Below are positions 17,474 through 27,600 of a stretch of 64,000 bases of DNA, in pieces. Each line of letters opens with the position of its first letter. Position 1 is the first letter of the stretch. Where the stretch lies: contig JAPOZM010000087.1 in NCBI GenBank assembly GCA_026706075.1, positions 49,926-113,925 on the forward strand, written 5' to 3'. The notes below the pieces were generated by a model. The model was given only the letters and a program-made list of their open reading frames with translations. It searched no databases and had not been told where the DNA came from. Origin of the DNA: Gemmatimonadaceae bacterium (GTDB lineage: Bacteria > Latescibacterota > UBA2968 > UBA8231). Position numbers and translations under genes: made by a program.

Positions 17474-20400
17474 TCAGCCGCCCAGTCCCCAGGTGACGGC
17501 CAGCTTGAGCCGCCGGCCCTTGGGGTCGTGGGTGAAGCCGTCGTACGCCTGCTCGATGTTGACCAGGGGCGGCCGGGTGTCGAGCAGGTTCATCCCGGAG
17601 AGGGCGATGTCGATCCCCCTCGGCCCGTTCCACAGGAAGGTGAGATCCAGGGTGACGAAGGAGTCGATGGTACCGAACAGGTCGCTGATGGCCTCGTTGC
17701 CGGAGTCCAGCGACCCCCGGTCCTCGTAGGACGAGATGTAGTTCAGGTAGCTCACGAGACCGTAGGCACTCCAGTGATAGCCGGCCGAGGCCCGCCCCTT
17801 CAGCTTGGGGAGGGACGTCGCGATCGGATTGCCGAAGTTCAGGTAACCTGCCGCGTCATCGCCGTCCTGCAGCACCAGGTCGCCCAGCATCAAGGCCTTG
17901 GTCTCGTACTCGAGGATGTAGCTGGCGTCGAGACTGGCGGAGAGCCGCCCCGATCCCGCGGGCACCTGCGAGCCGAGGTGCATGTCGACCCCCGAGGTCT
18001 TCACCCCCGGCCAGTTGACGATGTCGACCCGCACCCGCTCGAGCTCAGAGGCCGCGCAGGTGCCGGTGCCCAGCCCGTCCGGGCAGACGATGAACTGCTT
18101 CAGGGCCTCCTTGTTCGCATCATCGGCATACAGGGCGGTGATCGCTCCGTGCGGCATGGAGCCGATGACATCGCTGAAGTCGTAGCTCCAGTAGTCGAAG
18201 GTCGCATCGAGGCCGGCCTCCGTGGCAAAGACGAGGCCCGCGTTGTAGGTGAAGGCCCGTTCGGGCTTGAGGTCCTTGCTGCCGATCCGGTCCACCGTCT
18301 GGTAGGCCCCCGTCTCGTTGATCCACTCGAGCGTCGAGAGGGGGCTCTCGTTCACGTCGTCCAGCGACGGCGTCCGGAACGTCGTCTGCACCGAGCCGCG
18401 CAGGAACAGGGATTGGGTCGACGACTCGGCGATCTGGTAGCGCCACCCCAACTTGGGATCGAAGCTGCTCGCCACGTCGTGGAACTCGTAGTTGGCGGCC
18501 AGCTGGGTGTCGAAGCGCGTTCCCAGGCTCAGGGGGACCTCGGCAAAGATTCGGTGCACCGTCTGCGATACGTCATAGGGATTGTTGACGTTGGTGAACG
18601 CATAGGGACCGAACCGGTCCTCGGCCGAGCAGTTCTTATCGCCCACGACCGGACAGGGGTTGATGGTCACGTCGCCCGCGTCGTTGGGATCGCCGCTGGC
18701 ATTGAGCAGGCGGAACTGGTACCCCGTGGCGTAGCTGGCCACGTCCTCGATCCAGGTGCCTGTCAGCGTGGCGTCGGCAACCAGCATGTCCGCGGTGCTC
18801 TGCAGATCGACTTCATTGTTCGCCAGCCAGTGCCGCAGCTCGGGGCTGTTGGCAAGCTTGGGCTTGTAACCAGGGTTCGCCCGGTCCGCATAGGTCGATC
18901 CGTGCTGGTCCGTGAACTCGATGGCATTGCCGAAGGGGTTGTAGTACTGGCAGTTGCCCTGGCCGGCCACCTGGCCGTTGAGCGGACCGAGCCGCATCCC
19001 CGCCAGGGACGTGTTGTCCGCCTCCACGCCGACGCCGCAGTCGGGTCCGCCAAAACCGCGGAAGCCGAGGAAGATCCGCTCGATGTAGACGCCCGGCAGG
19101 TTGTAGTTGCCCTCGGTGCTGGACCAGGAGAGGCCCAGATCGAAGTTGGCCTCGCGGCCACCGAAGGAGAGGTCGCGATTCGCCGAGGCCGCCAGGCGCA
19201 TCGTGCTGGAATCGCGGCCCAGGATGCGGCCGGGACCCGAGTTCCCGAAGGGGCGGCCGTTGAAATACCAGTTCTCGCCGGCTTGGCACTCGGCGTGGTA
19301 CAGGTCTCCGTCCGCCGCTCCGTACTCCTCGCAGAAGGCCTGCCGCCCCGGGTGGTCGGGGGCGACCTCCATGATGCTCGTGTCCGTCAGGGGGAAGGGA
19401 GGGTACGAAGGTGTGGTGTACCAGTTGGGGATGTCGGCCCGGGCCAGCAGGCCCTCGACGTGATACTCCGTGCCGTCGGCCAGCGAGCCGTTGACCTCGG
19501 TGAAGAGACGGAGATGACTCATCTCCTCGATCAGGTTCTCGTACTGCTGGTAGCGGAAGCGGCAGGTCCAGGACTCCCGGAAGCCGCCGAAGGACTCGCA
19601 GTCGGGGGCGTGGATGGCAGCCGTCCAGGGGGCCGGGGCTCCGACGGCGAAGGTGCCCGGGTTCCCCAGGCTCGACCATCCGAGGCGCTGGCCGCCGCCG
19701 TGCCACGGCTGCAGCAGGTAGTCCCGCTCGGTGGACGGCAGCTCGCTCCGTCCCCGCCACTCCGCGGCGACGACCGCATGGGCGCCGCCGAGCTGGCCGC
19801 CCCATATGGCGCCCACGTCGGAATCCCCCGCGCCGGCCAGGTACTCGTGCGCGGCGGAGACCTCGAACCCCGTGAAGTCGGAGCGGGTCAGGAAGTTGGC
19901 GACCCCGGCCACCGCGTCCGATCCGTAGATGGCCGCGGCCCCCTCCTTGAGGACCTCGACGCGATCCAGGGCGATGGAGGGGATGGCGTTCACGTCGACG
20001 AAGCGTCCGCCGATGAGGCGCGCCGGCACGTAGGTCTGGCGGCGGCTGTTGATCAGCACCAGGGTCCGCGAGGCCCCCAGGCCGCGCAGGTTGACGTTGG
20101 CGATGCTCTCGGAGAGGGTGGCGGCCTGGTTGGCGTTGTACCAGCTGCTGCGCTCGCCGATCACGCCGTGGCTGGCGCTCAGGTTCTTGAAGAAGTCGAC
20201 CGCCTGCGGCGACCCCTGCTCGGCCATCTCCTCCCGGCCGGTGACGGCGACGGCGTAGGTCGAGCTGATGTGGGAGTCCTTGATCGCGGTGCCGGTCACC
20301 ACCACTTCCTCCAACTGGACCGCGCTGGCGGCCAGCTCCACCCGGACCGCCGCGGCCTCTCCGGCGACGACCACGACGGTGGCGGTGGTCCTCTCGTAGC

Positions 20401-20647
20401 CGATCAGCTCTACGGCGACCACGTGCTCGCCGGCGGGCACCTTGCTCAGAGTCAACCGGCCTTCCTCGTCGGAGAACCCGCCGAGATCGATCGCCTCGAT
20501 GAAGACCGCGGCCGACGGCAGGGCCTGCCCGCCGGCGTCGTCGACGACGGTGACAGCCACCTCGCCGGTCCCCTGGGCCAACGCCGGGGCCGCCCACAGC
20601 AGGGCCGCGGCGGCCACAACCGCCATGCTCGAATTCTGGAATCTCAT
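17474..20647 (-). CDS. TonB-dependent outer-membrane receptor with N-terminal carboxypeptidase-regulatory-like domain
   Basis: 1057 residues. The start at 20647 (MRFQNSSMAVVAAAALLWAAPALAQ) gives a clear signal peptide. Residues 28-110 form a CarboxypepD-reg/transthyretin-like domain (GGFSDEEGRLTLSKVPAGEHVVAVELIGYE). The plug follows (VVVTGTAIKDS, NVNLRGLGASRTLVLINSRR, DRVEVLKEGAAAIYGSDAVAGVANFLTR). The rest is a beta-barrel with alternating hydrophobic strands, ending RRLKLAVTWGLGG. No helper SusD gene is adjacent. The downstream partner is the BtrH-like exported protein. The ligand cannot be deduced; oxidised peptides, siderophores and corrinoids are all possible. Other ATG codons up to 20833 would place polar residues before the signal peptide and were rejected. 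Confidence 0.93.
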   Translation of the reverse strand: MRFQNSSMAVVAAAALLWAAPALAQGTGEVAVTVVDDAGGQALPSAAVFIEAIDLGGFSDEEGRLTLSKVPAGEHVVAVELIGYERTTATVVVVAGEAAAVRVELAASAVQLEEVVVTGTAIKDSHISSTYAVAVTGREEMAEQGSPQAVDFFKNLSASHGVIGERSSWYNANQAATLSESIANVNLRGLGASRTLVLINSRRQTYVPARLIGGRFVDVNAIPSIALDRVEVLKEGAAAIYGSDAVAGVANFLTRSDFTGFEVSAAHEYLAGAGDSDVGAIWGGQLGGAHAVVAAEWRGRSELPSTERDYLLQPWHGGGQRLGWSSLGNPGTFAVGAPAPWTAAIHAPDCESFGGFRESWTCRFRYQQYENLIEEMSHLRLFTEVNGSLADGTEYHVEGLLARADIPNWYTTPSYPPFPLTDTSIMEVAPDHPGRQAFCEEYGAADGDLYHAECQAGENWYFNGRPFGNSGPGRILGRDSSTMRLAASANRDLSFGGREANFDLGLSWSSTEGNYNLPGVYIERIFLGFRGFGGPDCGVGVEADNTSLAGMRLGPLNGQVAGQGNCQYYNPFGNAIEFTDQHGSTYADRANPGYKPKLANSPELRHWLANNEVDLQSTADMLVADATLTGTWIEDVASYATGYQFRLLNASGDPNDAGDVTINPCPVVGDKNCSAEDRFGPYAFTNVNNPYDVSQTVHRIFAEVPLSLGTRFDTQLAANYEFHDVASSFDPKLGWRYQIAESSTQSLFLRGSVQTTFRTPSLDDVNESPLSTLEWINETGAYQTVDRIGSKDLKPERAFTYNAGLVFATEAGLDATFDYWSYDFSDVIGSMPHGAITALYADDANKEALKQFIVCPDGLGTGTCAASELERVRVDIVNWPGVKTSGVDMHLGSQVPAGSGRLSASLDASYILEYETKALMLGDLVLQDGDDAAGYLNFGNPIATSLPKLKGRASAGYHWSAYGLVSYLNYISSYEDRGSLDSGNEAISDLFGTIDSFVTLDLTFLWNGPRGIDIALSGMNLLDTRPPLVNIEQAYDGFTHDPKGRRLKLAVTWGLGG

Positions 20648-20729
20648 GAGGTCCTCTCCCCTCTCGAGGGCTGCAGCAATCGCCCCGGGCCGGCGGTGGC
20701 CGGGGGGCCTCCAGAGCCGAAAGACGAGA

Positions 20730-20761
20730 GGGCAGCCCATCCTTCTACGCATGGGCTGCCC
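20730..20761. terminator. Perfect 11-bp stem hairpin between CPBP-like and TonB-receptor genes
   Basis: GGGCAGCCCAT, a 10-base loop, then ATGGGCTGCCC. It lies 94 bp after the stop of the minus-strand membrane-protein gene and 83 bp before the receptor start. Read on the minus strand it is followed by CTCTCGTCTTT, only weakly T-rich, so it may terminate the upstream gene or act as a leader structure for the receptor mRNA. Confidence 0.5.
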
Positions 20762-20854
20762 TTCATGGTGTCCGGAGGATGCTCCAGTGCGTCCGGTCGG
20801 CTTGAGTGTAGTCCAATCCGCAGAGGGGCACAAAAGGGCCCGTCCCCTCCCGGC

Positions 20855-21388
20855 CTACCAGGCCAGCATCACCACCCACACGCCGGCGGCGGCGTTCTGG
20901 AGAGCGTGGATCCCGAAGGTGACGAGGAAGGCATGTCCGAAGGAGCGCGGCCTCCAGGCCAGCCAGGCGATGGAGAGCACCAGGAAGGTCCAGAAGATGC
21001 ACACTCCCCAGAGCAGGGCGCTGAGGGAGTGCAGGAAGGCCCACACCGCCGCCGAGGACAGGGCGGCGGGAAGCCGGCGCCCGCCCCACAGGCGCATGAG
21101 CACGGCCAGCATCGGCGCCATGAGCAGGGTCTCGGAGAGAGGCGCGAAGAGGACGATCGTCAGCAGGAACCCCCACTTCGAGATCGACTTCAGGGGCGCC
21201 ATGGGGTCCTCGCCGAGGAAGAGGTCGTGCCCGAGCAGCTGGAACAGGGTCGACAGGACCAGGGCGATGCCAAGGGTCGGAACCATGGCCCGGGGCCATG
21301 CGCGCAGGACGTAGCGCAGGGGGTGCACGCTGGTGTCGAGGAGGGGGCCGCAGAGGTCGCGCCAGGGTCCGGAGGCCGGGAGGTTCAT
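20855..21388 (-). CDS. CPBP-like intramembrane protein, protease motif degenerate
   Basis: A 177-residue membrane protein with about four helices. The layout resembles CPBP (Rce1-like) proteases: APLSETLLMAP where the EExxxR motif is expected, AAVWAFLHSL for the FxxxH motif, and TFGIHALQN for the final H motif. The first motif has SE instead of EE and no Arg, so catalytic activity is uncertain. It may be an inactive scaffold or bind a prenylated or secreted substrate. It is divergent from the ankyrin gene and upstream of the receptor operon. A canonical CPBP protein is encoded at 54522. Confidence 0.6.
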   Translation of the reverse strand: MNLPASGPWRDLCGPLLDTSVHPLRYVLRAWPRAMVPTLGIALVLSTLFQLLGHDLFLGEDPMAPLKSISKWGFLLTIVLFAPLSETLLMAPMLAVLMRLWGGRRLPAALSSAAVWAFLHSLSALLWGVCIFWTFLVLSIAWLAWRPRSFGHAFLVTFGIHALQNAAAGVWVVMLAW

Positions 21389-21514
21389 GACGCGATAGAG
21401 TCGCCGAAGGGAGGGATCCCGGCAAGACCGCCGGGTTGCCGGCGGCGGCGGGGGTCCGGTAGATTGCGCGCGAGCCCCCGCGTCCCCTCCCGGGCCCCGC
21501 TGCAGGAGCCCCTC

Positions 21515-22546
21515 ATGCCCCCGTCCGACCCTTCCCGCGAACCCGCCCCCGAGCGGCGGGAGACCGCCGGCCGCCGGTTGCGCGACGGCGTCTGGCGCGG
21601 TGACCTCGCCGGCGCCGCCGAGGCCCTCGACCTGGAACCGGGGATCGTGGGCGATCCGGGATCCCACCCGGTCTGGGGCGGCCGGCCCGACGCCCTGCAA
21701 CTGGCCGCCGAGCGCGGGCGGGTGGAGATCGCCCGCCTGCTGCTGGAACGCGGCGCCGATGTCGGGGGGAACGTGGAGGGCTACGGGTGGAGCCCCCTGC
21801 AGCTGGCCGCCAACGGGGGCCACCGGCCCGTGGCGGAGCTGCTGCTGGCGCGCGGCGCCCGCCTCGACATCGCCTCCGCCGCCCTGCTCGGTGATGCCGC
21901 CGCCGTGGGGCGGCTCCTGGAGGAGGACCCCGCCTTGGCCCCGGCGCCCGCCCTGGACGAGGCGCCGCCCCTGCACTATGCGGCCACCCCCGGGGTCGCG
22001 CGGCTCCTGCTGGACCGCGGCGCCGCCCCGGAGAGCGTCGATCCCCGGGGCGCCACGCCCCTGGACTCGGCCCTCGGACGCGGCCCCCGGGGCCGGTCGG
22101 TGGCGACCCTGCTGATCGAGCGCGGCGCCCGCCCCGACCCCTGCCACCTGGCCGCCCTCGGCTGGACCGAGCGCCTGCTGCGCCGCGTCGACGCCGATCC
22201 CGCGGCCCTCGCCTTCCGCGGGCGGATCGGCGTCAACGAAGTTGTGGGGACGCCGCTGCACGCCGCCGTCCACGCCGGGCACGGCGCCCTGGCGCGGATC
22301 CTCATCAGGCGGGGGGCCGACGCCAGCGCCCGCGCCGACATGGGCCAGACGCCCCTGCACCTGTGCGCCACGGCCGGCCTGGCGCGCCTCCTCGTCGAGG
22401 CCGGAGCCGACCCGGCGGCGGTGGACGACGAGCACGGGACCACCCCCCTCACCTGGGCTCGGGTGGGTCTCGAGCTCCACGGGGACAGCCCGGCGCGCCG
22501 GCGTCTGGCGGAGTACCTGGAACAGGTGACGCCCGGGGCCCGCTGA
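21515..22546 (+). CDS. Ankyrin-repeat protein
   Basis: 343 residues, cytosolic, no signal peptide. At least six ankyrin repeats are recognisable from their TPLHxA and LLLxRGA cores: DALQLAAERGRVEIARLLLERGAD, SPLQLAANGGHRPVAELLLARGA, PPLHYAATPGVARLLLDRGAA, GTPLHAAVHAGHGALARILIRRGAD and QTPLHLCATAGLARLLVEAGAD. Ankyrin stacks mediate protein-protein contacts; the partner is not indicated. It is convergent with the SDR gene (14 bp between the ends). Confidence 0.9.
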   Translation: MPPSDPSREPAPERRETAGRRLRDGVWRGDLAGAAEALDLEPGIVGDPGSHPVWGGRPDALQLAAERGRVEIARLLLERGADVGGNVEGYGWSPLQLAANGGHRPVAELLLARGARLDIASAALLGDAAAVGRLLEEDPALAPAPALDEAPPLHYAATPGVARLLLDRGAAPESVDPRGATPLDSALGRGPRGRSVATLLIERGARPDPCHLAALGWTERLLRRVDADPAALAFRGRIGVNEVVGTPLHAAVHAGHGALARILIRRGADASARADMGQTPLHLCATAGLARLLVEAGADPAAVDDEHGTTPLTWARVGLELHGDSPARRRLAEYLEQVTPGAR

Positions 22547-22560
22547 GAGCGGCCGCGCGC

Positions 22561-23277
22561 CTACAACCCGGCCGGCAGGAGCACCAGCTCGGGCACCCGC
22601 GCCCGGCCCGGTGTGGCGGCCACGTACAGGCAGGCGTCGGCCACGTCCTCCGGCTGCAGGGCCTTCGCCATGACCTCGGGCGGGGTCGGCGTGGGCCGCC
22701 GCAGGACCAGGGGAGTGTCGCACAGGCCGGGGAAGATCACGGTGGTGCGGATGCCGTTCTCGCGCTCCTCCTCGAAGGTCCCGTGGGCGAGGCCGGAGAG
22801 GCCGCACTTGGTGGCCTGGTAGGCGACGCCGGAGACGTCCGGTTTCTGCACGCACCCCGACGAGAGGTAGATGATCAGCCCGGAGCCCCGGGCGCGCATC
22901 GCCGGCAGCACCGCCTGGGTGCAGTGGAAGGCGCCGGTGAGATTGGTGGCGATCATGTCGTTCCAGGTCTCGCGGGAGAGCACCTGGAGGCTGCGCTCCG
23001 GGATGTTGGTCCCCGTGGCGTAGAGGAGCACGTCGATGCGGCCGAAGGCGTCGAGGGCGGTGTCGACGAGGCTCTCCACCCGGGCCGGATCGGTCACGTC
23101 GGTGGGACAGGCGAGGGCCCCGTCGCCGATCTCGGCGGCCAGCGCCTCCAGCTCGCCGGCGCTGCGCGCGGCCAGCACCACCTTGGCCCCGGCTCCGGCA
23201 CAGGCCCGCGCCGCCGCCCTCCCCATCCCCGAGCTGCTGCCCACGACCACGACCACCTGGCCGCTCAGGTCTGCCAT
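22561..23277 (-). CDS. Short-chain dehydrogenase/reductase (SDR)
   Basis: 238 residues with a classical SDR fold: NAD(P)-binding GSSSGMGRAAA near the N-terminus, DVTD, catalytic Ser in IIYLSSG, and the YQATK active site. The start is MADLSGQ at 23277; longer starts add non-homologous residues. The substrate is unknown. It is encoded 14 bp after the FAD-dependent oxidoreductase on the same strand, so both probably oxidise intermediates of one pathway, perhaps an amino acid or amine. Confidence 0.9.
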   Translation of the reverse strand: MADLSGQVVVVVGSSSGMGRAAARACAGAGAKVVLAARSAGELEALAAEIGDGALACPTDVTDPARVESLVDTALDAFGRIDVLLYATGTNIPERSLQVLSRETWNDMIATNLTGAFHCTQAVLPAMRARGSGLIIYLSSGCVQKPDVSGVAYQATKCGLSGLAHGTFEEERENGIRTTVIFPGLCDTPLVLRRPTPTPPEVMAKALQPEDVADACLYVAATPGRARVPELVLLPAGL

Positions 23278-23291
23278 CGCGTCACCTCCGG

Positions 23292-24512
23292 TCAGCGGAC
23301 GTTGTAGTAGGTGGCGTAGAAGTCGCGGCTCTCGCGGCGCACCCATTCGGGGTCGCGGCCTCGCTCGCCGAAGCGCCCGAGACCGAACTCCGCCAGGTCC
23401 TCCCCCGGATCCCCGTCGATCACCCAGGCCGCGAGCCAGCGGCCCACGGCGGCGGACCCGGCGATGCCGAGGGCGGCGCAGGCCGAGGCCACGTAGAGCC
23501 CCTCCACCGCCGGCACCGGCCCGAGCAGGTAGCCGCCGTCGGGGGCGAAGGCGGTGACCCCCTGGGAGTACTCGGCCACCTCCAGCCCGGGCAGGGACGG
23601 GAAGAGGGGGGCCAGCCGGTCCGCGGCCTCGGCGATGGTGCCGCGCGGCTCGTCCAGGTCGGAGGTGGAGAAGCCCTCGGGCAGGTCGTCGAAGTCGACG
23701 AGATGGGGTTCGGGCTCGAAGAAGCCGTATAGGTAGCCGCCGCGCTCCGGGCGGACGTAGCAGCTCACCTCGGTGACGCGGACCACGGGGTGGCCGGCGG
23801 AGATCCCGGCGGCGGCGGTGCGGGCGCGCTGGTGGCGGATCGTCTGCAGGGGCAGCTCATCGGCGCCGAAGCGGCGCAGGAGCCGGCTGCTCCAGGGGCC
23901 GGCGGTGAGGACCACGCGGTCGGCGGGGACGGTCTCGCCCGCGGTGCGCACGCCGCGCACGGCGCCCCCCTCGACATCGAGACCCGTCACCTCGGCGGAG
24001 CAATCGATGCGGACTCCCAGGTCGCCGGCGGCGGCGGCATAGGCGCGGGCGCAGCGGCCGGGGTCGACGTAGCCGTCGCCGGTGATGTAGCAGCCGCCCT
24101 CGAGGCGGGCGATGTCCAGGCCCGGGCAGAGCCGCTCCATCTCGCCCCGGGAGACGAAGGCGGCCTCGACCCCGCTGGCCCCGGCCCGCTCCAGGAGTCC
24201 CTCGTAGGCGGCCATCCGCTCCGGCGTCAGGGCCACGAGCAGGCTCCCCGGCCGGCGCAGGCCCGGGTCGTGGCCGGACCGCTCGCCGAACCCGGAGAGC
24301 AGGTCGAGGGCATAGCGGACCGCCCGGCACATGGCCGCCGAGCTGCGCACCTGGCCCACCAGACCCGCGGCGCGGGGGGTGGTCTCGGCCGCCACCTCGG
24401 AGTTGCGCTCGAGGACCCGCACCGGCCCGGCGCCGCGCTCGGCGAGGTGAAACGCCGTGCTCAGGCCCCAGATGCCGCCGCCGACGATGACGGTTTCCGC
24501 GCCGCTGCTCAT
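23292..24512 (-). CDS. FAD-dependent oxidoreductase of the DAO/sarcosine oxidase family
   Basis: 406 residues. The dinucleotide motif VIVGGGIWGLSTAFHLAERG lies at the N-terminus, then RAAGLVGQVRSS, a VVLTAGPWSSRLLRRFG second FAD segment and a C-terminal FAPDGGYLLGPVPAVEGLYVASACAALGIAGSAAVGRWLA, which is typical of DAO-type amine oxidases (glycine/sarcosine oxidase, dimethylglycine dehydrogenase group). It probably oxidises an N-methyl or secondary amine with FAD. Its promoter region (24513-24654) is shared with the divergent giant protease gene. The adjacent SDR may act on the aldehyde or keto product. The exact substrate cannot be read from the sequence. Confidence 0.88.
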   Translation of the reverse strand: MSSGAETVIVGGGIWGLSTAFHLAERGAGPVRVLERNSEVAAETTPRAAGLVGQVRSSAAMCRAVRYALDLLSGFGERSGHDPGLRRPGSLLVALTPERMAAYEGLLERAGASGVEAAFVSRGEMERLCPGLDIARLEGGCYITGDGYVDPGRCARAYAAAAGDLGVRIDCSAEVTGLDVEGGAVRGVRTAGETVPADRVVLTAGPWSSRLLRRFGADELPLQTIRHQRARTAAAGISAGHPVVRVTEVSCYVRPERGGYLYGFFEPEPHLVDFDDLPEGFSTSDLDEPRGTIAEAADRLAPLFPSLPGLEVAEYSQGVTAFAPDGGYLLGPVPAVEGLYVASACAALGIAGSAAVGRWLAAWVIDGDPGEDLAEFGLGRFGERGRDPEWVRRESRDFYATYYNVR

Positions 24513-24654
24513 GCCGGAAGACTACCTTGGCGGAGAGCAGGTGGCAATCGCCCGCGGGCTCGGTCGGCAAGTCGAGGCGGTTCTGCTTGACTCCCGTCCG
24601 GTGCACCTCTATAAGCCTGAGAGGCCCCCTTCCCCCGACCGCACGAGGCCGACC

Positions 24655-27600
24655 ATGGACCCTCGACCGTTGCGCGGACCGCGCGCTCCTGTGCTGGCCG
24701 GCTTCCTGCTTGCCGGGGTACTGGCCGCGGATGCTTCACCCCCCCAGTCTGCCGGCGGGCATGCCCCCTTCGGCCGGGTCATCAACCACGGGGAGTCCGG
24801 CCAGGCCCCCTCCGCTTCCAAGGCGGCGGCCCTGAAGGACTGGCCGCAGCGCACCGTGAGGATGATCTACTTCCGGCCCGAGGACCGCCCCTTCCGCGCC
24901 GAGGTGGTCGATTCGATGAAGACCGCGATCGTGCAGATCCAGGCGTTCTTCGCGCAGCAGATGCGGGAGCACGGGCATGGGGACCTGACATTCCAGTATG
25001 AGACCGACGCCCAGGGGGAGCCGCTCGTCCACCGTGTGGTTGGAGAGCTTGCCGACGAGCACTATGTCGAGCAAGGGGGAGCCGTGCAGGAGGTCTCACA
25101 AGCCGTCCTCAGGGGAGGACGGGACATCGACCTCGTCGTCATCGACCAGAGCTCGCCGGTACTGCCCTCCCCCAGTGGAGGCGCAGGAGGCCTGGCCTTC
25201 ATCAGACAGGTGAATCGTCAACCCTTCGGGACGGCCCTGGTTCCGGCCTCGGCCCACTGGACCACGGCTGCCCACGAGCTCGGCCATGTCTTTGGACTGG
25301 ACCACGACTTCAGGGATGGCACGTACATCATGTCCTACGGTTTCCAGTCCCCGCTTCGCCTGTCCCCATGCAGCGCCGGGCTCCTGACCGTGCATCCCTA
25401 CTTCAACCCCGATGTCCCCGGGGCGCCGGGTCCGCCGCCGACGACCATCGACTTCACCTCCCCTCCCGGCTATCGGGCCGGTTCGAGCAGCCACCCCGTG
25501 CGACTCACCGTCGGTGGCTCGACGGGGCTTCATCAGTTGCTCTTCGTCGCAGCGACAAACCCCCCCCACTTCGCTGCCGGATCCCTCGAAGTACTGGGGT
25601 GCAGCTCCTACTCGGGGGAGAGCGCGGCGGACGTCGAGTTCGACTACGACGGCGCCGTTCCGTCCGAGCCCCTCACGAGTCTCTCGGATCCCGTCGTTCA
25701 CCCCCTTGGCGTGCGGGCCGTCGACCAGTACGGCAGATGGGTCGTAGAGGGCTTCGTCGTGCATCAGCTCTCCCCCCTGCACATCGGCTCGCTGGAAGAG
25801 CCCGGGGCGGTCTCTGCCCTGGCCTTCGCACCGGTGGGAACCTCGGTGGCCGCGGCGGGGGACCCTCTCCTGGGTCTCTGGGACGTGCAGACGCGGGAGA
25901 TGGTGGCCAGCTTCGGGGATGTCCCCGCAGCGTCGGTGGCGTTTTCGCCGGACGGCGCCACCCTGGCCACCGGGTCGTACGACGGCAAGGTCAGGCTGTG
26001 GGACGTGTCCGCTCGAACGATCACCGGCACCCTGGAAGGTCGACCGGGAATCTCCGCCGCCCTGGCCTTCTCCCCCGATGGCGCCACCCTGGCCTCCGTG
26101 TCATCGAGAAGGACGGTCACCCTCTGGAACCTGGAGACGGAGACGGAGACCGCGGTCCTCGGTCATGATGCCCCGCCCTCCTTCGTGGCCTTCTCTCCCG
26201 ACGGCTCCACCATCGCCACCGCCACATGGAGTCCCCGGGTCCACCTGTGGGACGCAGCCGGGACCCACATGGCCGTCCTCGCCGGACACGGCGAGTGGAC
26301 CAACGGGCTGACCTTCTCGCCCGACGGCGCCACCCTGGCCGCCTCGGGGACGGACGGTCTCGTCAAGCTCTGGGACGTGGCGGCCCGAAGGGATGTCGCC
26401 GTCCTGGAGCACAGGCGGATCGTCAGGTCCATGGCGTTCTCTCCCGACGGCGCCACCCTCGCCTGCGCCGCGGGATACGTCGTCAGGCTCTGGGACGCGG
26501 GGACGCGGCTTCCGATCGACGTCCTCCCGGACGGCCGGTTCGCCGAGGCCGTCGACTTCTCGGCCGATGGCCGGACCCTGGTCTCCGGGACCCGGAAGGG
26601 GCTCGAGGTGTGGGATGCCTCGGAGTGGCTGCAGCCTCGGCCCCATGGGCTGGTGATGATCTCGGGAGACGGACAGGAGGCTGCTCCCGGCGCCGTCCTC
26701 GAGGATCCCCTGGTGGTGGAAGCGCAGGATCAGTACGGGAACGCCATGGCGGGACAACCCGTCGTGTTCACCCTCGCCCAGGGCGATGGAAGGCTCGGCG
26801 GCAGGTTCACCGTGGAGAACACGGAGACCGATGCCAACGGCCGTGCAGAGAGCCGCCTCACCCTCGGCCTCGGCCCGGGAGCGGTCACCGTCGAGGCGAG
26901 GCTCTTCGCTTCCGACCCCGTGGTCTTCGGAGCCGCCGCCGTCGGGGAACCTCCCGGCGGGGATGGAGATCCTCTGAAGTGGCACCTGCCCGACCGTGCG
27001 ACGGCGCGCCTGGGCAAGGGCGCCACGGGACTGGGATTCGGCTCTCCCGTGGCCTTCACCCCCGATGGCCAGCGCTTCGCCGTGGCCACCAGCATCGGCA
27101 TCTGGGTCTATGGCTCGACGACCGCCCGTGAGCTCGCCCTGATCGCCGATGCCTCGGCGACCACCCTGGACTTCTCCCCCGACGGGGCCACCCTCGCCGC
27201 CGGAGCGGGTGGGACGATCCGGCTGTGGGACGTGGCCAGTGGTGAGAGCAGGGCCAGTCTGAGAGGACATGACTCGGTATGGTCGGTCGCCTTCTCTCCC
27301 GACGGCAGCATGCTCGCCTCCGCCTCCGGGACCATGGTCAAGCTGTGGGATGTGGCGACGCGCCAGAACACGGCCACTCTCGACGGGCCTGGCGGCACGG
27401 TGATGTTCCTCCCCGGCGGCGCCACCGTCGGCGTCCTGAGCTGGGATGGCATCCTGACGCTGTGGGATGCCACCAGCGAACCGATCCGGTCTCTCTTCGA
27501 GGCGCAACTCGGATGGGGTCCGTCTACGTCCTTCCCCATGACCCAGATGGCCTTCTCCCCCGACGGTGTCACCCTCGCCGCCGGTTGGGGAGACACGATC

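Noticed and set aside
20648..20833. Upstream ATG starts for the TonB receptor (from 20833).
   Set aside because: They add polar low-complexity residues before a clear signal peptide that starts at 20647.
20648..20854. Possible B12 riboswitch upstream of the TonB receptor.
   Set aside because: Only one simple perfect hairpin is present; no B12 box or multi-stem core was recognised.
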